Shown: positions 46,096 through 57,329 of the stretch, piece by piece
Numbering within the stretch: position 1 is the stretch's first letter
Layout: the number at the start of each line of letters is the position of its first letter
Source: Blasia pusilla
Lineage: Eukaryota; Marchantiophyta; Marchantiopsida; Blasiales
Assembly (NCBI GenBank): GCA_050084515.1
Contig: CM114274.1
Span: 32,488,001 to 32,552,000, forward strand
DNA: 64,000 bases
Direction: 5' to 3'
Program-made: the position numbers and the translations under genes
Notes under the pieces: model-generated
The model's database searches: none
Told to the model about the DNA's origin: nothing
The model's input: only the letters and a program-made list of their open reading frames with translations

Positions 46096-47430
46096 TTCTT
46101 TTAGACATACCGGGAATTCCGGACAGGAAGCGCTCGGTCCCAGTCGGAAATTTTGTCACTTTTGACCGAATTGAAGGCATTTGGTTTAACTTTTAAATTT
46201 TGCATCAGAAATCATCTATGTGAGGACGGGATTTGGGAAGCCCTCTTCTAATGTTGACACGTGTAGAAGAGCATTTAATTGAGTACTAACGAATACTAAG
46301 GGACTAACCTAACCCTCGTGGAAATACCACGACATGAAGTCTAACGATCTCTAACTCCATGGGAAATGGCCACATGCTTCTCTTGGGCACTGCTTAGTGG
46401 CGGGAAGGTCGGTGTGAAAACATGGATAGTGGAGAAGACGTTGTATGTGGAATCTTTAGTCCGTTGACTTTTGAGAACCCGTAGGAGCACCATTCGGAAT
46501 ATCCTCCAAGTAGCACCACCTTATTCATGCTTATCCGAGCATACATGGACGCCCATCCCATGGGCGTCCATGTCTACATTTTGAAGTGCAATGAAAACCT
46601 GCATATAAGAGATGGAAGTAAGAAAAGGGGTAAGTCAGAAACACTTTGTCACACCTTAGAGTTAGGAACACCCACGTCCCACCCTACGGGGGAAAGAAAA
46701 AGGGAACCTTACAAGTTACGTAAAGGAACGTGACACACTTGCCTGCCCTCCTCATAAGTACATTAATTTGGACGATGGAGACCCTTTATTAGAACCAAAA
46801 GAGAATTAGATAAAAGCTATTCATTTTTCAAGTGGAGGAGATGAACATTTAGGAGAAGATGAGTTTACGTAGTCTTTCTTCATGTTTAGACACCTGTCCT
46901 CTCCTCTCCTGTGACCGGTGTAATTTTAAATGAGAAAGTTGAGGGACGGGCCAGGAGGAATGTATAGGACCAGGACTGGTATTAATTTTAAAAGAAAGTG
47001 TCAAACTTCTCCCACGTAACTCCAAACCATTTAGAAGTGAAGTGAAGTGACAACATGGGAAGAACTAGTTAACGGGTATCAAAGCTTGAACCGTAATTTG
47101 AGACCTGTCTGATGTGTAGTCGATCCTTTGCATTATGGTCCAAATAGAGTTTAAAACGAACTAGAAGTAGATGAGGGAACTCATCTAAGGTTGAAAATAT
47201 TTGAAGAGCAAAGTAATTCTAAGATCAGATTCGGCCGTAGGAAAAAGAGATGCATTAGAAACAAATTTTACCAACAGAATAAGGGAAACGAGATCTCTAG
47301 CAATGGCTTGAACAAAACTCAAAATTCGACTATGGTAAGCTGGACAATTCTTCTTCGCATCTGCAAAGAGTGACAAAGGGAGGCCATTCCGAGGGATCCG
47401 CACACAAAGAAGACCAATTGGATATCGTTG
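46096..47430. other. No supported gene
   Basis: Mixed intergenic sequence with short frames only. It includes a perfect inverted repeat at 46543-46556 with 46560-46573 (14-bp arms, CCC loop). Confidence 0.4.
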
Positions 47431-48200
47431 GTCGGTCGGCTATCCCTCGCGAAACGAAAGCGCCGAATGTCTAGAGTACGCCATCGTGGAATATTCTAGC
47501 CCGCCCCACCTCTCTGTACTTGCGGTCGGGATCGGAAGGTCCGACGATTCCAGACGAGTTTCAGTGGACGAGGGAAAGGGAGGAGATGTCGGGCGGCGGA
47601 CGTGATGGAGTAGTCGCGGTTTTCTCCCAACTGTTTTTCCTTGGGCCGGGACATTCACTAATCAATGAGCCGCTCCATCGGGGTAGCGTCGGAGCGTTGG
47701 GACATATGTTCGAGAGCCATTACCATCGCGCGAGGAGCTACGCCGATACCCTTCGCTGAGAGCACGTTTGAGGTGGAGTAGTGATATGTACCCTGAAACA
47801 GAAAGTTGAGCTGATCCAACGGGCTCAGGCGATGATCTGCGTATATGTGACGTGACACTCAGCGTCGTGGTGATTTCGTTTTCGAGCTTGGAAGGAGTTG
47901 CTGCGGATGGTACCCTGCAGATTGAGATAGCTACTGCTTCGAATTATGGGTGCACAACAATCATCTAAGGTGAGGAACAAGTAAGCTATGTACATGTAGG
48001 CGGAGTGATTCATCTCAACTGTGTTGAATATCAGACGGTCCCTATTTCTCTGTCACGAGAATTCCGGATGAGTTTAGCCCTTCGATCTGAATGTCTTGAA
48101 AAAGTGTAGCTGGAATCGTGTACCTCTTTGTAAAGATTACGGGTTGAATCTCTATTTTGGCGTTTAACCTCGCTCTGATGAAATTGAATACTTTCTTGGA
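47431..48200 (+). promoter_or_regulatory. Upstream region of hydrolase copy 1, GC-rich
   Basis: 47440-47780 is GC- and CpG-richer than its neighbours and precedes the first recognisable hydrolase exon, so it is a candidate promoter or 5' leader. No TATA box or first exon could be fixed. Confidence 0.25.
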
Positions 48201-48204
48201 ACAG

Positions 48205-49470
48205 ACCTCTCGTTTTAATGAGGTGACCACTGCTGTGTACGAGTTTGACTGCCCAAATGCAGCTCCCACGGTGGAAATCGTGTTCTTCCATGGGCTGCAA
48301 CCCTCTAGCTATGAGAATGCATTTTGGCAGACTTGGTTGACGGGAGTGAAGAATTCGGATGAGGTGGGGCCACAGACTTGGCTGCAACAGGATTTTCCCG
48401 GAGCTCAAGTCTTATCGGTTTCTTACGACTCTTGTGCCATAAAAGGAGCCCAAGGTGGTCGAGAAGACATGCATTCCATTGTATAGAGTCTCGTTGTTAC
48501 ATTGATCCAATTGGCGAAAGTTGGCCAAAATAATTGCCCGGTGATACTTGTGGGTCATAGCCTGGGTGGTCTGGTGATCAAACAGATCATCAAGTCCGCG
48601 GAGGAGATGGCGAATGGCAATAGAGACGATCCATTGAGTACCCAGTTTTCGATACACTGGAGACTTTCTTGGGAAATGTGAAGGGTGTATTCTACTTTGC
48701 CACACCACATTGTGGTTCAAACTTGGCCACTGTTTTCGAAAGGCTCCCCTTCCACAGTGACGTGCTCACATTTCTCAAGGTGCTCGATAAAGACCAGAAT
48801 GACACTTCAAAACTTCTTCTCAAAATGGCGGAAAAATCGGAAGGTGAGGGCTTTTTCAGTCTACGAGAAGCTTCCGACCTGCTTGTGGGTAAGTTGCCTC
48901 TCTCAGAATCGCCATCACCTCTACGAACTCAAGCTGTTATCGCGAGCTTATGTTTGCTGCTTTAGGCTAAACGCCGAGTCGTTGAAACTGCTAGAATATT
49001 CAAGGTTCTGACCCCTCGATCTTTCGTTCTTAGAATGGGAAGTTGTAGAAGATTGTGGCTAGAAGTCGCATCTATATCCAGCCTCGACCCTATATACATA
49101 GCCAGTCGAGGCTGAGTATACCTGTATATCTGTTAGTTTCCTAGTATCGCGAACTTGTCAAGCAAGTAGGGTTTTCAGGACCAGATTTGGGATACATGCA
49201 GAGATCTCCTTTCTTGGAATTTGAGATGAATTTAGGTTCGGAATCTGATGACCGTCTTTCGAGTGATTCTTTTATTTACCTACATGTTTTCATCTTTCCT
49301 CTTTTGTCTCCCAGGGTTTTGGCCAGATTGTGGTAACGGAAGCGTCCGCGAGAAACGACTCAGAGGTTTACTATGGTGCACCGAATGACCACATTCAGGT
49401 GTGTAAGCTACAGAACAAGCGCTCTTTGTGCAAGCTATGGGAGCTTAGTAAAATTTATCAATGACTGCTC
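48205..49470 (+). pseudogene. SERAC1-like alpha/beta hydrolase, broken paralogue
   Basis: It is homologous exon by exon to the gene at 60.58-62.76 kb. The first recognisable exon runs from about 48218 to a GTAAGT donor at about 48891. It holds the strand-turn VEIVFFHGLQ, QTWLQQDF, VLSVSYDS and the nucleophile elbow GHSLGG with catalytic Ser (about 48555). The last exon starts at 49315 after TCTCCCAG and carries NDHIQVCK, the His segment. A TAG at 48484-48486 stands where the paralogue has Glu, and at least two frame changes occur between 48650 and 48850 around GVFYFATPHCG. Splice sites are conserved between the two copies. The C-terminus stops earlier than in the intact copy. Confidence 0.75.
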
Positions 49471-50760
49471 CGGTGTTCAAATCACAGTCGATGCCGCGAG
49501 GGAGAACAAAGTCCTTCTTGAGTAGATAACTTCAACTTCGTTTGATCTGATCTGATCTGCTTGGGGTGGGAGGTAATCTTATCTGTAAGCCTTCGTTGTC
49601 AGTTTGGAAGTGAAACGCTGTTAATCCGTGGAAGTGGTTCGCCATGGGTTTTCGCGTGGGTGCTGCCGTTAATCGGATCCTTAGGTTAGCTGGATCTTAC
49701 AATGGTAGATCAAGAGTCTTAGATTTCCATTCCCTGGCTCCTAGGCAATTTAGGTCTTTGTCAATCGCACACGTAGAGCTTTGGGGTTTTCAATCTCCAA
49801 TTATTAACTGTACACGTGTATATCAGATTCACTGTTCTTGAACTGTCCAATCCTTCTACAATTGATGCGTGGTCACAAATAGTTTTTGCTACACTGATTT
49901 CTAGATAGGTCCCTTGCTAGTTACTGGTTAGAACTGAGGGCCCTCAGCAATAATCTTGTTGAGCTCGAGTGCGGACGCTGTTCACGTTGCATGAAGGCCG
50001 CATGACTACTGGCCGTTGAGTCAAATGCCAATTCACCAACATTCTTCTGTCGATTGCTCGATCTTTTAATAGATTCAACCAACAAGAAGGTGTAATTGAA
50101 TCATCTCGGAATACTTCGTGGAGGCGATGTGTCTGGTCCTTGTCCAATCGAAGTTCCCGTCGAGGTCCAAGGCCCACCTGCACGATTGGATTGTCGACCA
50201 TCTTCTTTGCTACGAATACGAAATGAATGCATTCAGAAGTACGACAGTCATTTGATCAATAAACAGTGGTTCACTTTCACACTTCTGGTTGGCTGGCACT
50301 ATGACCTTCAGTTTCGAGTGCGATGTGATTTGGATTCTTGATTTCTGCTGAGAAGCAGTCGGCAAGAAGTGGCTTATAAACCTTGCAACTTTAAAAGCGC
50401 GGTAACTGCGTTTGCTCGTATCATGAAGCGAATTCTCAGACTGCCTGCCTACTCCAATTTTCCGATCCATTGATGCCATCCTTATATTTCGGTTTGTGGA
50501 AAGCACATCCGGTGGCTTGCTTCCAAAAGGAAGCCAATGTTCATCTTTTGCTTTATGAGAATTGACATTTTTAATGCGAGTTGAAAAGTTGCAGCATCAG
50601 ATGGTGAAGAACGAAAGAGCGTTTTGTCGATTGATGCATGTAATTGGATTCCCTATGCAGATATTTCTTTATCCTAGGATCCTCCTCTGGTGGTTGATTA
50701 TGGTGCTTGGAATGATGCTACAGTGAAGGAACGGGACCTACGCTAGAGAGTCCGGACATT
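49471..50760. other. No supported gene
   Basis: 3' flank of the hydrolase relic plus short frames (49644-49841, 50096-50341) without domains. Confidence 0.4.
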
Positions 50761-51220
50761 AAAACCACAGCCGCCGGCGGTGAATAGCCGCCGTGTGGGA
50801 TCACTAAGGCAGTGTGAAACCACAAGAACTTACTCAGATACATAGCAAAAAACGATTGCAGAAGGGTCAAAGAAGATGGGTAATTGAAGAGTGGTATAAT
50901 ACCTTATTTGATTTGGGGTCATTTCTTTTCCCTCCAAACCTTGAGCTCCCACGGCATTAGGGAGTACACTATCTTCACTTGATGGTTTGGGTTGTGGAGC
51001 ACTGCGTGTTGGTACAATTGCTTGCACTTTGGACCGCATGTGATTCAACCATCATGTAGAGTCCTCAGTCTTCACGTAGGTGTTTACATGGAACACGTTC
51101 TCTATTTGGCATAAGCGGTTGACTGTATGCACCTATCTGTTTCCACTTACTGATCCACCGTGAACACATGCTCACTTTGACTCATTTTGTTCACAAAAAC
51201 TTGTCCAGGGTTTGAGCCCC

Positions 51221-51511
51221 TCAGGCAATCACCATATGCTCTATTATTTGAATGTCACGCTCCACTAAAAGGTGGGCCCTGGTCATTGTTGTAGGGTGAG
51301 CACATGGTGTCCCACTTGCCATGTTCCCATGAGGGCCCTCTTTAGTGTTCTCTTTAGGTGTCTCTTTCGTGCCTTTCCTTGTGGTGCCTAGAGACTCCCT
51401 ACTGCGTTGTGAAGGCCTGAATTGAGAAACATTGGGCACATCCCAACCTGCTACCTTCTCAGTGTTCCAATCAAACATGCTCCCAAATGCTTGCCAATCC
51501 AAGCCATCCAC
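51221..51511 (-). CDS. Hypothetical ORF, 96 aa
   Basis: A minus-strand frame with a hydrophobic/aromatic start (MDGLDWQAFGSMFDWN) and a Lys/Thr/Glu-rich middle (RKGTKETPKENTKEG). No family recognised. It is one of a set of minus-strand frames in the GCCGCC-bracketed block and may be an exon of a longer gene with the frames at 51553-52015. Confidence 0.25.
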   Translation of the reverse strand: MDGLDWQAFGSMFDWNTEKVAGWDVPNVSQFRPSQRSRESLGTTRKGTKETPKENTKEGPHGNMASGTPCAHPTTMTRAHLLVERDIQIIEHMVIA

Positions 51512-51718
51512 ACCATCTATCTGAGGGTCACTCTATTTGGCTTCTCCAATCTTCACTCCATGTGCAGGTGAAGGTGAATGATTTGTGTTGGTTTGAGTTT
51601 CATTCGGATCTGACTTAGGCGATGTACCATCCATCTTGTCATGCTCTTCTGCTTCACTATCCTTCTTGTTGTGCTCCTCTCCTTCACTATCCCCCAAATG
51701 AACCACATAAAAATCCGA

Positions 51719-52015
51719 CTACTCTGGTGCATTTTTTTCACCAGTATTGAGTTCTTCTATGATGCTCTTGATGACCTTATCTATCACCTTCTGTGTATCA
51801 AGGAGAATGGGTTCACCCTCCCCCTCCTCAACATAAGCTAATAATACCTCCACAACATGGGCTTCCGTTTCCTCCTCAACATGGATCTCCTGTTCCTCCT
51901 CAACATGGAGGTCCTTCCCATTGTCACGGTCCCTTGAAGCTCTTGGGAGGCCAGAGATCTGCTCCTCAACATTCTCATTGCTCTCATGGGCAGGCTCTGT
52001 TGTTACAATTCCCAA
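51719..52015 (-). CDS. Hypothetical acidic repeat ORF, 98 aa
   Basis: Contains repeated HVEEE units (DLHVEEEQEIHVEEETEAHV) encoded by a roughly 30-bp tandem repeat at about 51840-51915; a second 33-bp tandem repeat lies at 51640-51700. The protein is strongly acidic and probably disordered. Function unknown. Confidence 0.3.
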   Translation of the reverse strand: MGIVTTEPAHESNENVEEQISGLPRASRDRDNGKDLHVEEEQEIHVEEETEAHVVEVLLAYVEEGEGEPILLDTQKVIDKVIKSIIEELNTGEKNAPE

Positions 52016-52575
52016 CCTTGAGATCGCAGACTTGGCACGCCGAGGTCGACTATGTCGTGCGCATACACATCGCTGTCACCAAACACACACATAAACACGC
52101 ACGATCCCATGTTAACTCATGGCATCCAAACAACGAGACGAGAAGTACCAAAATATCTCCAATAAATCAAGTAGATCTCTCTCAACATCTCACAAAAATC
52201 TCTCCATGGTGTGCACTCTCTCATGTCAAACCAAACCCACTCTCCTAATGAGAGGCGTGGATTACACACACAAGGCAAGCAAGACCATAGCTCCGCCGCC
52301 TCATGTCAAGAGGTTCAACAAAGAGAGAATGAACTCTCAAGCTCTCTCTCTTGGAGGAATACCCCCTTCCCTCTCCCAAGCTCTCTCTTCGGTAACCTAT
52401 GCTCGCAGGTCACCTCCTTGGCTCTTGACCTATTGTAGCGAGTCAAGGACCACTTCCCAAAGTGGGAAGTCAATTATACTCCAAATGGAAACTTACGAGA
52501 AATAATAAGTTTCTCTATATGGCTCCAAATGAGCGGAAACGAAGAAAAATCTGCTCTCTCAAGTTACATGTGGCC

Positions 52576-52887
52576 TTAGTAGGTCATCCTCGACCACCTG
52601 AGGTTGTCCACTAGTATGTTCGAAGGCGCTCTACTAGATCTGGCCAATCTATTCCAAAAGACGTGACAACCAGTCGCAGGTGTGTTGTGCAACAGTCGCA
52701 AAATAAAACAATAAGAATCCGAACTACACATCCCCAAAGCTTTTGGAAAGGGTGGCAGTACTGTCACACGAGTTTTGGACTCTATGTATGGAGAAGATAC
52801 CTCATTGTGCAAGGCTGATTCTCGAGAATTCTCCTTTTTTCTCTTGGCACGCTTTGGAGCAGATTGTGAATCCTGAGAAGTTAGCAA
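52576..52887 (-). CDS. Hypothetical ORF, 103 aa
   Basis: Basic N-terminus (SAPKRAKRKKENS) that could be a nuclear localisation signal, then a Leu/Arg-rich region. No domain recognised. Weak. Confidence 0.2.
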   Translation of the reverse strand: MLTSQDSQSAPKRAKRKKENSRESALHNEVSSPYIESKTRVTVLPPFPKALGMCSSDSYCFILRLLHNTPATGCHVFWNRLARSSRAPSNILVDNLRWSRMTY

Positions 52888-53109
52888 TGGTTTAGATATG
52901 CAAATATGAACCAGGTGATCAATGCAAATATGAACCAGGTTTTACACTCATTGCATACTGTCACGAGTGCGGATGATTACATTCGGATTTGAATCTGTAG
53001 AAACCGGCCAAGTTGTAGAATCCTATTCTTGCTTTATTCTTACAGCAATGGTAGACATCCTCTACAAGACACATTTGATGCTCAATGATAATTCGTTCAT
53101 AACCTCCCT

Positions 53110-53690
53110 ATTATTAGCCGCCGGGCTAATAGCCGGCTAATGAGCTAATAGCCGCCGGACCCTGTTAGTCTACAGTTGTCTCCAACATTATGAATAGCCG
53201 CCAGAGCTATCAGCTGCCAGACCTTGTTAGTGTACAGGCATCTCAATGACTTTGAATAGCCGTTGGACCCTGCTAGTCTCCGGCCTACGAGCTAATAGCC
53301 GCCAGACCCGGTCTACAGTCGTCTCAAACATTGGGAATAGCTGCCGGGGCTATTAGCTGCCAGATCCTATTAGTGTACAGGCGTCTGAATGACTTTGAAT
53401 AGCTAACACTGGACCCTGCTAGTCTCGGGCCTACAAGCTAATAGGCGCCATACCTGGTCTACAGTCGTCTCAAACACAATGAATAGCCGCCGGAGCTATT
53501 AGCTCTGGACCCTCCCTATTAGTGTACAAGCATCTAAATGACTGTGAATAGCCTCCAGACCTTGTTTGTCTATATTTGTCTCAAACATTATTAGCAGCCG
53601 TCGGGGCCATTAGCTGTCGGACCCTGTTAGTGTACATGCGTCTCTATGATTGTGAATAGCCTCCGGCCCCTAAGCGTGGCAAAGGAGCTC
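53110..53690. repeat. Tandem repeats of about 145 bp with GAATAGCCGCCGG hairpins
   Basis: The word GTCTACAGTCGTCTC or a variant begins at 53168, 53311, 53458 and 53568 (spacings 143, 147, 110). Each unit holds GAATAGCCGCCGG followed by AGCTATTAGCTGCC, GTGTACAGGCGTCT and a second AATAGCC word. The centre AATAGCCGCCGGAGCTATT is near-palindromic. Confidence 0.75.
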
Positions 53691-53946
53691 AATGCATGTA
53701 TTTAGCCGTCGTTTGTGTTTATAGCTGCCAGCCAAAAACTCACAAGGGAAAGAAGGCTCATCTTTTTATTGCCTTGGGATTTTGGCCGAGACTTGGGAAT
53801 CCTTATCTTTGATTGTTGAGGCTCATTTTTGCCTCCATCTGAGGAACTGCTCTTCCTTGGGAGTATTTTTGGAGCAATGAAATCATCGGTATCATATGAA
53901 GTTGTTGGCTTCCTTGCAGTAGGGTCTTTGCCAGGTATCTTCAATT

Positions 53947-54834
53947 TTATACGCAGAGACTCGGTGTGTCTTTTGTGCCACGCTCCTCCTCTCCAGGAAT
54001 CTTACTCTTCCGAGGCTTTTTTTGCTCGTTTGGGAGTGTAGTACCCATCTTTTTCCTCTTTGAACCTTCATCATGCTCGTCAAAGTGTCCAACTTCCCTC
54101 ACCACCTTAGCCTTCCATTTTAATTTCGGATCCAAAACTAAGCAGGCTTCTGCCACTGTCACCTCATGTGAGGGCGGATCACTGCCATGGTTGAAGAGAA
54201 TGGTCAAAATGACTCCAACCCCACTTTCTCTTACTTTCTCTTTCTTTGCTTGCGGTCCGAGAACTTGCTTGATATCAAGCATGAGCTTCCTGTAAACATA
54301 GGTTGCCCAAAAAACTGGAATCCCTTCCCAAGCCCGGCATGCCATGGATAACATGGATGTAGGTACACACTCACGGTTTGCTCTCATATGAAAGCAACGA
54401 TTGAGCTATAACATTAGTGCCCAAAAGCTCTCTGGCACAACACATCCAAGCTTGTCGCCGTGGCTAGTTTTCTCCAGCCTGGTGAGGTACTTCGAATATA
54501 TTCTTGGCTCCTCTTGATCTATGTGTTGGCGCTCCATGGACAAAAATGAGCCAAGGTGCTTGAATTTGAAGGCAGTTGCTATGAGTTCCGGAAACACACA
54601 CAAGCCATAATGTGTCCATGAATGTCCATAGGTCCGTCGAATCATCCTTTCTAAAGTGTCTGGGTTGAATGTGCTCAGAAAGTTTATGACCATATCTTTG
54701 TCACAGACCGTCCAATCTACCTCCCACACCCTGTTGATACCCATCGTTTCAGCCATTTCCTTATCCACATTTTCCTCCAATCTAGCAAAGTCGGTTCGAT
54801 AAAGAACATCTTCTAACGGAAATGGTTCTTCCAT
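53947..54834 (-). CDS. Hypothetical protein, about 296 codons with one in-frame TAG
   Basis: ATG at 54834 opens 142 codons, a TAG at 54406-54408, then the same frame continues to 53947. Residues 1-140 look globular (VNFLSTFNPDTLERMIRRTYG-like; HWTHYGLCVFPELIATAF-like), residues 150-230 include EVTVAEACLVLDPKLKW, and the tail is Lys/Glu-rich (KKPRKSKIPGEEERG). No known catalytic motif. Good composition on both sides of the TAG suggests either a recent nonsense mutation or a short intron. It is the strongest coding candidate of the unknown block. Confidence 0.45.
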
Positions 54835-55108
54835 AGAGTTCCCTAAATGTCCAACCTGAAAATATACAAAATTTCAGAGTGAGTCATAGAGCTCATGAAG
54901 GAAATCTCTTACAAATCACATTATACAACCACATTACTCATTGCTCAGAGCTAAGGAATAGCTGCCAGGTCTGATTAGCCGCCGTGAAGGATTAATTGCC
55001 ATTAGAGAATAGTCACCGTAGAGGATTGACAACCATCACAGCGGCGGCTAATTTTTATTGCAAGTTATTTGATGTAGAGATTTGGCTTGTCTTTGGATGT
55101 AGGGATAA

Positions 55109-55498
55109 ATGGAAAAAGTACCAGAGGAGGACTCGAGTGTGCCCCAGGGAGGGTTTTTCTTGGATGAGAGAATCATACAATTATGGATTAACCATTTGGG
55201 GATGCCCGCGGAAGACATGGTGCATTTGGAGTGTTGGGAGGACAAAATCCATCTCATTGAACAAACCATAGCTAGATTAGACAAGTATGTTGAAGTTTTG
55301 GAGCTAAGGCACGAAGCTCTTGTGGCTAAAAGAGGAGATCTCATTAGCTGGTTAGGAGTGTCTGGCTTTGACAACAAAGGTGGGTGGGAAGAGGCCTTGC
55401 GTAGAGTATCAGCCTTGCAAGAATCAATAGCAAGGAATTCAAAATTTATTGCTCATATTTTGAGTAGGCTAGGTGTGTCCTCGAAAGATCTCACCTAG
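55109..55498 (+). CDS. Small coiled-coil protein, 129 aa
   Basis: ATG at 55109, TAG at 55496-55498. Residues 40-70 (IHLIEQTIARLDKYVEVLEL) and 90-110 form amphipathic helices with Leu/Ile heptads, so dimerisation through a coiled coil is likely. It is preceded by a WTPEE-like Glu/Val-rich start and has no signal peptide. It is the only plus-strand candidate in the block, reading opposite to its neighbours. A 17-bp inverted repeat covers its last codons and stop. Confidence 0.4.
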   Translation: MEKVPEEDSSVPQGGFFLDERIIQLWINHLGMPAEDMVHLECWEDKIHLIEQTIARLDKYVEVLELRHEALVAKRGDLISWLGVSGFDNKGGWEEALRRVSALQESIARNSKFIAHILSRLGVSSKDLT

Positions 55499-55508
55499 CC
55501 TACTCAAA
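55459..55508. repeat. Perfect inverted repeat over a stop codon, 17-bp arms, 16-bp loop
   Basis: TTTGAGTAGGCTAGGTG at 55459-55475 pairs exactly with 55492-55508. The stop codon TAG at 55496-55498 lies in the right arm. Confidence 0.9.
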
Positions 55509-55983
55509 GCTTGGACAAATCTTCTTTGTTGGCAAAGGCTCTAGTGGCTATTGTTGACTTGCAGCGATTGCATTCGACACGTCTAGACATATAATCAGCT
55601 TTTGTAAACACTTTTTTCTTTTATGTTGAAACTATGTGTGTGATGGGTGTGACATCCTCTTTGCATAAACCTCAATTGTGTACAAGCAGTTATCGCAATG
55701 CATGAAAGTCGGGGTTATGAAGATACTTAAAGGCTACTATTTTGAAAGATCTTTTGTTGAAACTTGTAACAATCTTCGTTGGTCTAAGTAGGCACAGTCC
55801 GACTGCTATTTGCAGAATGGCGCTTATTAAAAGGCAGACATGTAATCACAGGAGGTGACTATTGGCAGTCCGTCTGGTACCATAGAACAACCTTCCCCAA
55901 TCTTTAGATAGGATAGCTTGTAAACGTGAGAGAGTTCGCATTGCAAATGCATGCAGATAGCCTTTATTCCAAAAATCACAATC

Positions 55984-56793
55984 TTACATTTCAGATTCAT
56001 GTAAGAGAGCACACTTGACCAATGCTAAGACAAACCTATTTGCTTTCTCACAAGTTGAAAGTTGTCCACTTAATTTCTCCATTTCGGCCGATAACACAAC
56101 AATTTTTTCTCCCACTTCACCCAAGCTTGTCTCCAATTTTTCCGCCTCTTTTAGTGCGTCACGAAGAGCTATAAGGTCTCGGACTTCCTTCCCTGTGCGT
56201 ACAAGTAATGAATTCTCCAGCAACGAGGCGTTTGTCTCTTGACTACACACTAGACTAGATTTACCGACACATGGCGATAGTCCTCTAATACTCATGCGAG
56301 CAGTCACTTCTTGTACACCTTGGACTGTAGAAATATCCTCAGGTTGAGATGAATCGACGACGATTATGACTGCAGGAAGGTATGTAGAATATGAGGGTAG
56401 ATGTCTCTTGACTCCATGGACTACACTCTCCAAAGCACCTGATTTGTGTTCCACAAACAACCTCCACACACTAGCGGATTGCATCCTAACATGAGAAACC
56501 TGCTTGTCTATGCTCATACACTCAAAATCTGCAGCACTCAAGCCCATAAGCGCATCACCAGCCTGCCATACGATATACTTGGGGATATAAGGCACATTGT
56601 GAACACAATATCCCCGCCATTCAAATCTACGAATCGCAGAAAATGTTGCACCTTCGAACATTTCTATCTTTCCCACAAAGATGGTCAGTGCGTCCTCTAT
56701 TTTCTCTTCAAGGCTCGATGGTTTGGCTACATACGCCACTCCACATATTTCCAACAAAAGCACAAGCCGGATATGTATAACGTCGCGACTCAT
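55984..56793 (-). CDS. Hypothetical protein, 269 aa
   Basis: The longest uninterrupted unknown frame in the window. ATG at 56793 starts a hydrophobic segment (IHIRLVLLLEICGVAYVA). A globular middle follows with FVGKIEMFEGATF, RRFEWRGYCVHNVPYIP and AVIIVVDSS. The last 70 residues are a predicted coiled coil (LEEAEKLETSLGEVGEKIVV style). I do not recognise the family. It is intact despite lying among repeats, and the composition argues for real coding. Confidence 0.45.
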   Translation of the reverse strand: MSRDVIHIRLVLLLEICGVAYVAKPSSLEEKIEDALTIFVGKIEMFEGATFSAIRRFEWRGYCVHNVPYIPKYIVWQAGDALMGLSAADFECMSIDKQVSHVRMQSASVWRLFVEHKSGALESVVHGVKRHLPSYSTYLPAVIIVVDSSQPEDISTVQGVQEVTARMSIRGLSPCVGKSSLVCSQETNASLLENSLLVRTGKEVRDLIALRDALKEAEKLETSLGEVGEKIVVLSAEMEKLSGQLSTCEKANRFVLALVKCALLHESEM

Positions 56794-57329
56794 TTGTAAG
56801 AATTTTCCCTATTTGTACAGCCACCCAAGTCGGAGGGAATTCGTCTTTTGAATGCCGTTAAAATTGTAACTTGGACAATGTTGCAATCGGCGGGCACTCC
56901 ATTTAAGAAAGCCCAAAACCTGTGGCTAAAAATGGCGGCTGAAAGGGTCCTAAGGCGGCTAAAACCGGCGGCTAAAGCGACTGCGGCTTAGTGACTAAAC
57001 CTGTGGCTCAAACGGCGTTCCTCTCCCCGTCAGCTGAAACTTGATCAGCTCACTACTGCAGTCAGCGGCTATTTCAAAGGGGTCCGATCACCATGGCTCC
57101 CAACCTCGGGCTCTTGAAAATTGATTTCCCGCCATTATGCCTACCATACCTCAAATATGGTCAAAACCATAGTCAGACACCAGTATTGGAACAATAACCG
57201 GACTGGCCCGTAACCAATTTCCAAGATATGGACTATTGTGGGTAAAAGCGCCACTCAATGAAGAGATTTAGGGGCGGGGCCGTTTAGGCTAAAGATTTCC
57301 GATGGGGCCACTTAAGCAAATATTCCGAT

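Larger units (their letters stand above)
50765..57010. mobile_element. Candidate large DNA transposon bracketed by GCCGCC repeats
   Basis: The left edge carries AGCCGCCGGCGGTGAATAGC-type words (50771-50800). The right edge carries the same word in reverse complement (GGCGGCTAAAACCGGCGGCT, 56960-56985). Similar words recur internally at 53.1-53.7 kb and 54.96-55.05 kb and are rare elsewhere in the window. The interior holds unknown ORFs mostly on the minus strand (51.2-52.0, 52.6-52.9, 53.9-54.8, 56.0-56.8 kb) and one on the plus strand (55.1-55.5 kb). No transposase, RT or clear terminal inverted repeat was recognised, so class and exact ends are open. Confidence 0.4.

Noticed and set aside
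53110-53690. CRISPR-like array
   Set aside because: Repeat units are about 145 bp, diverged, and lack short identical repeats with unique spacers; the genome is eukaryotic.
55459-55508. Rho-independent terminator
   Set aside because: Bacterial terminators are not expected here, and the stem is not GC-rich followed by a T run; it fits the window-wide foldback pattern.
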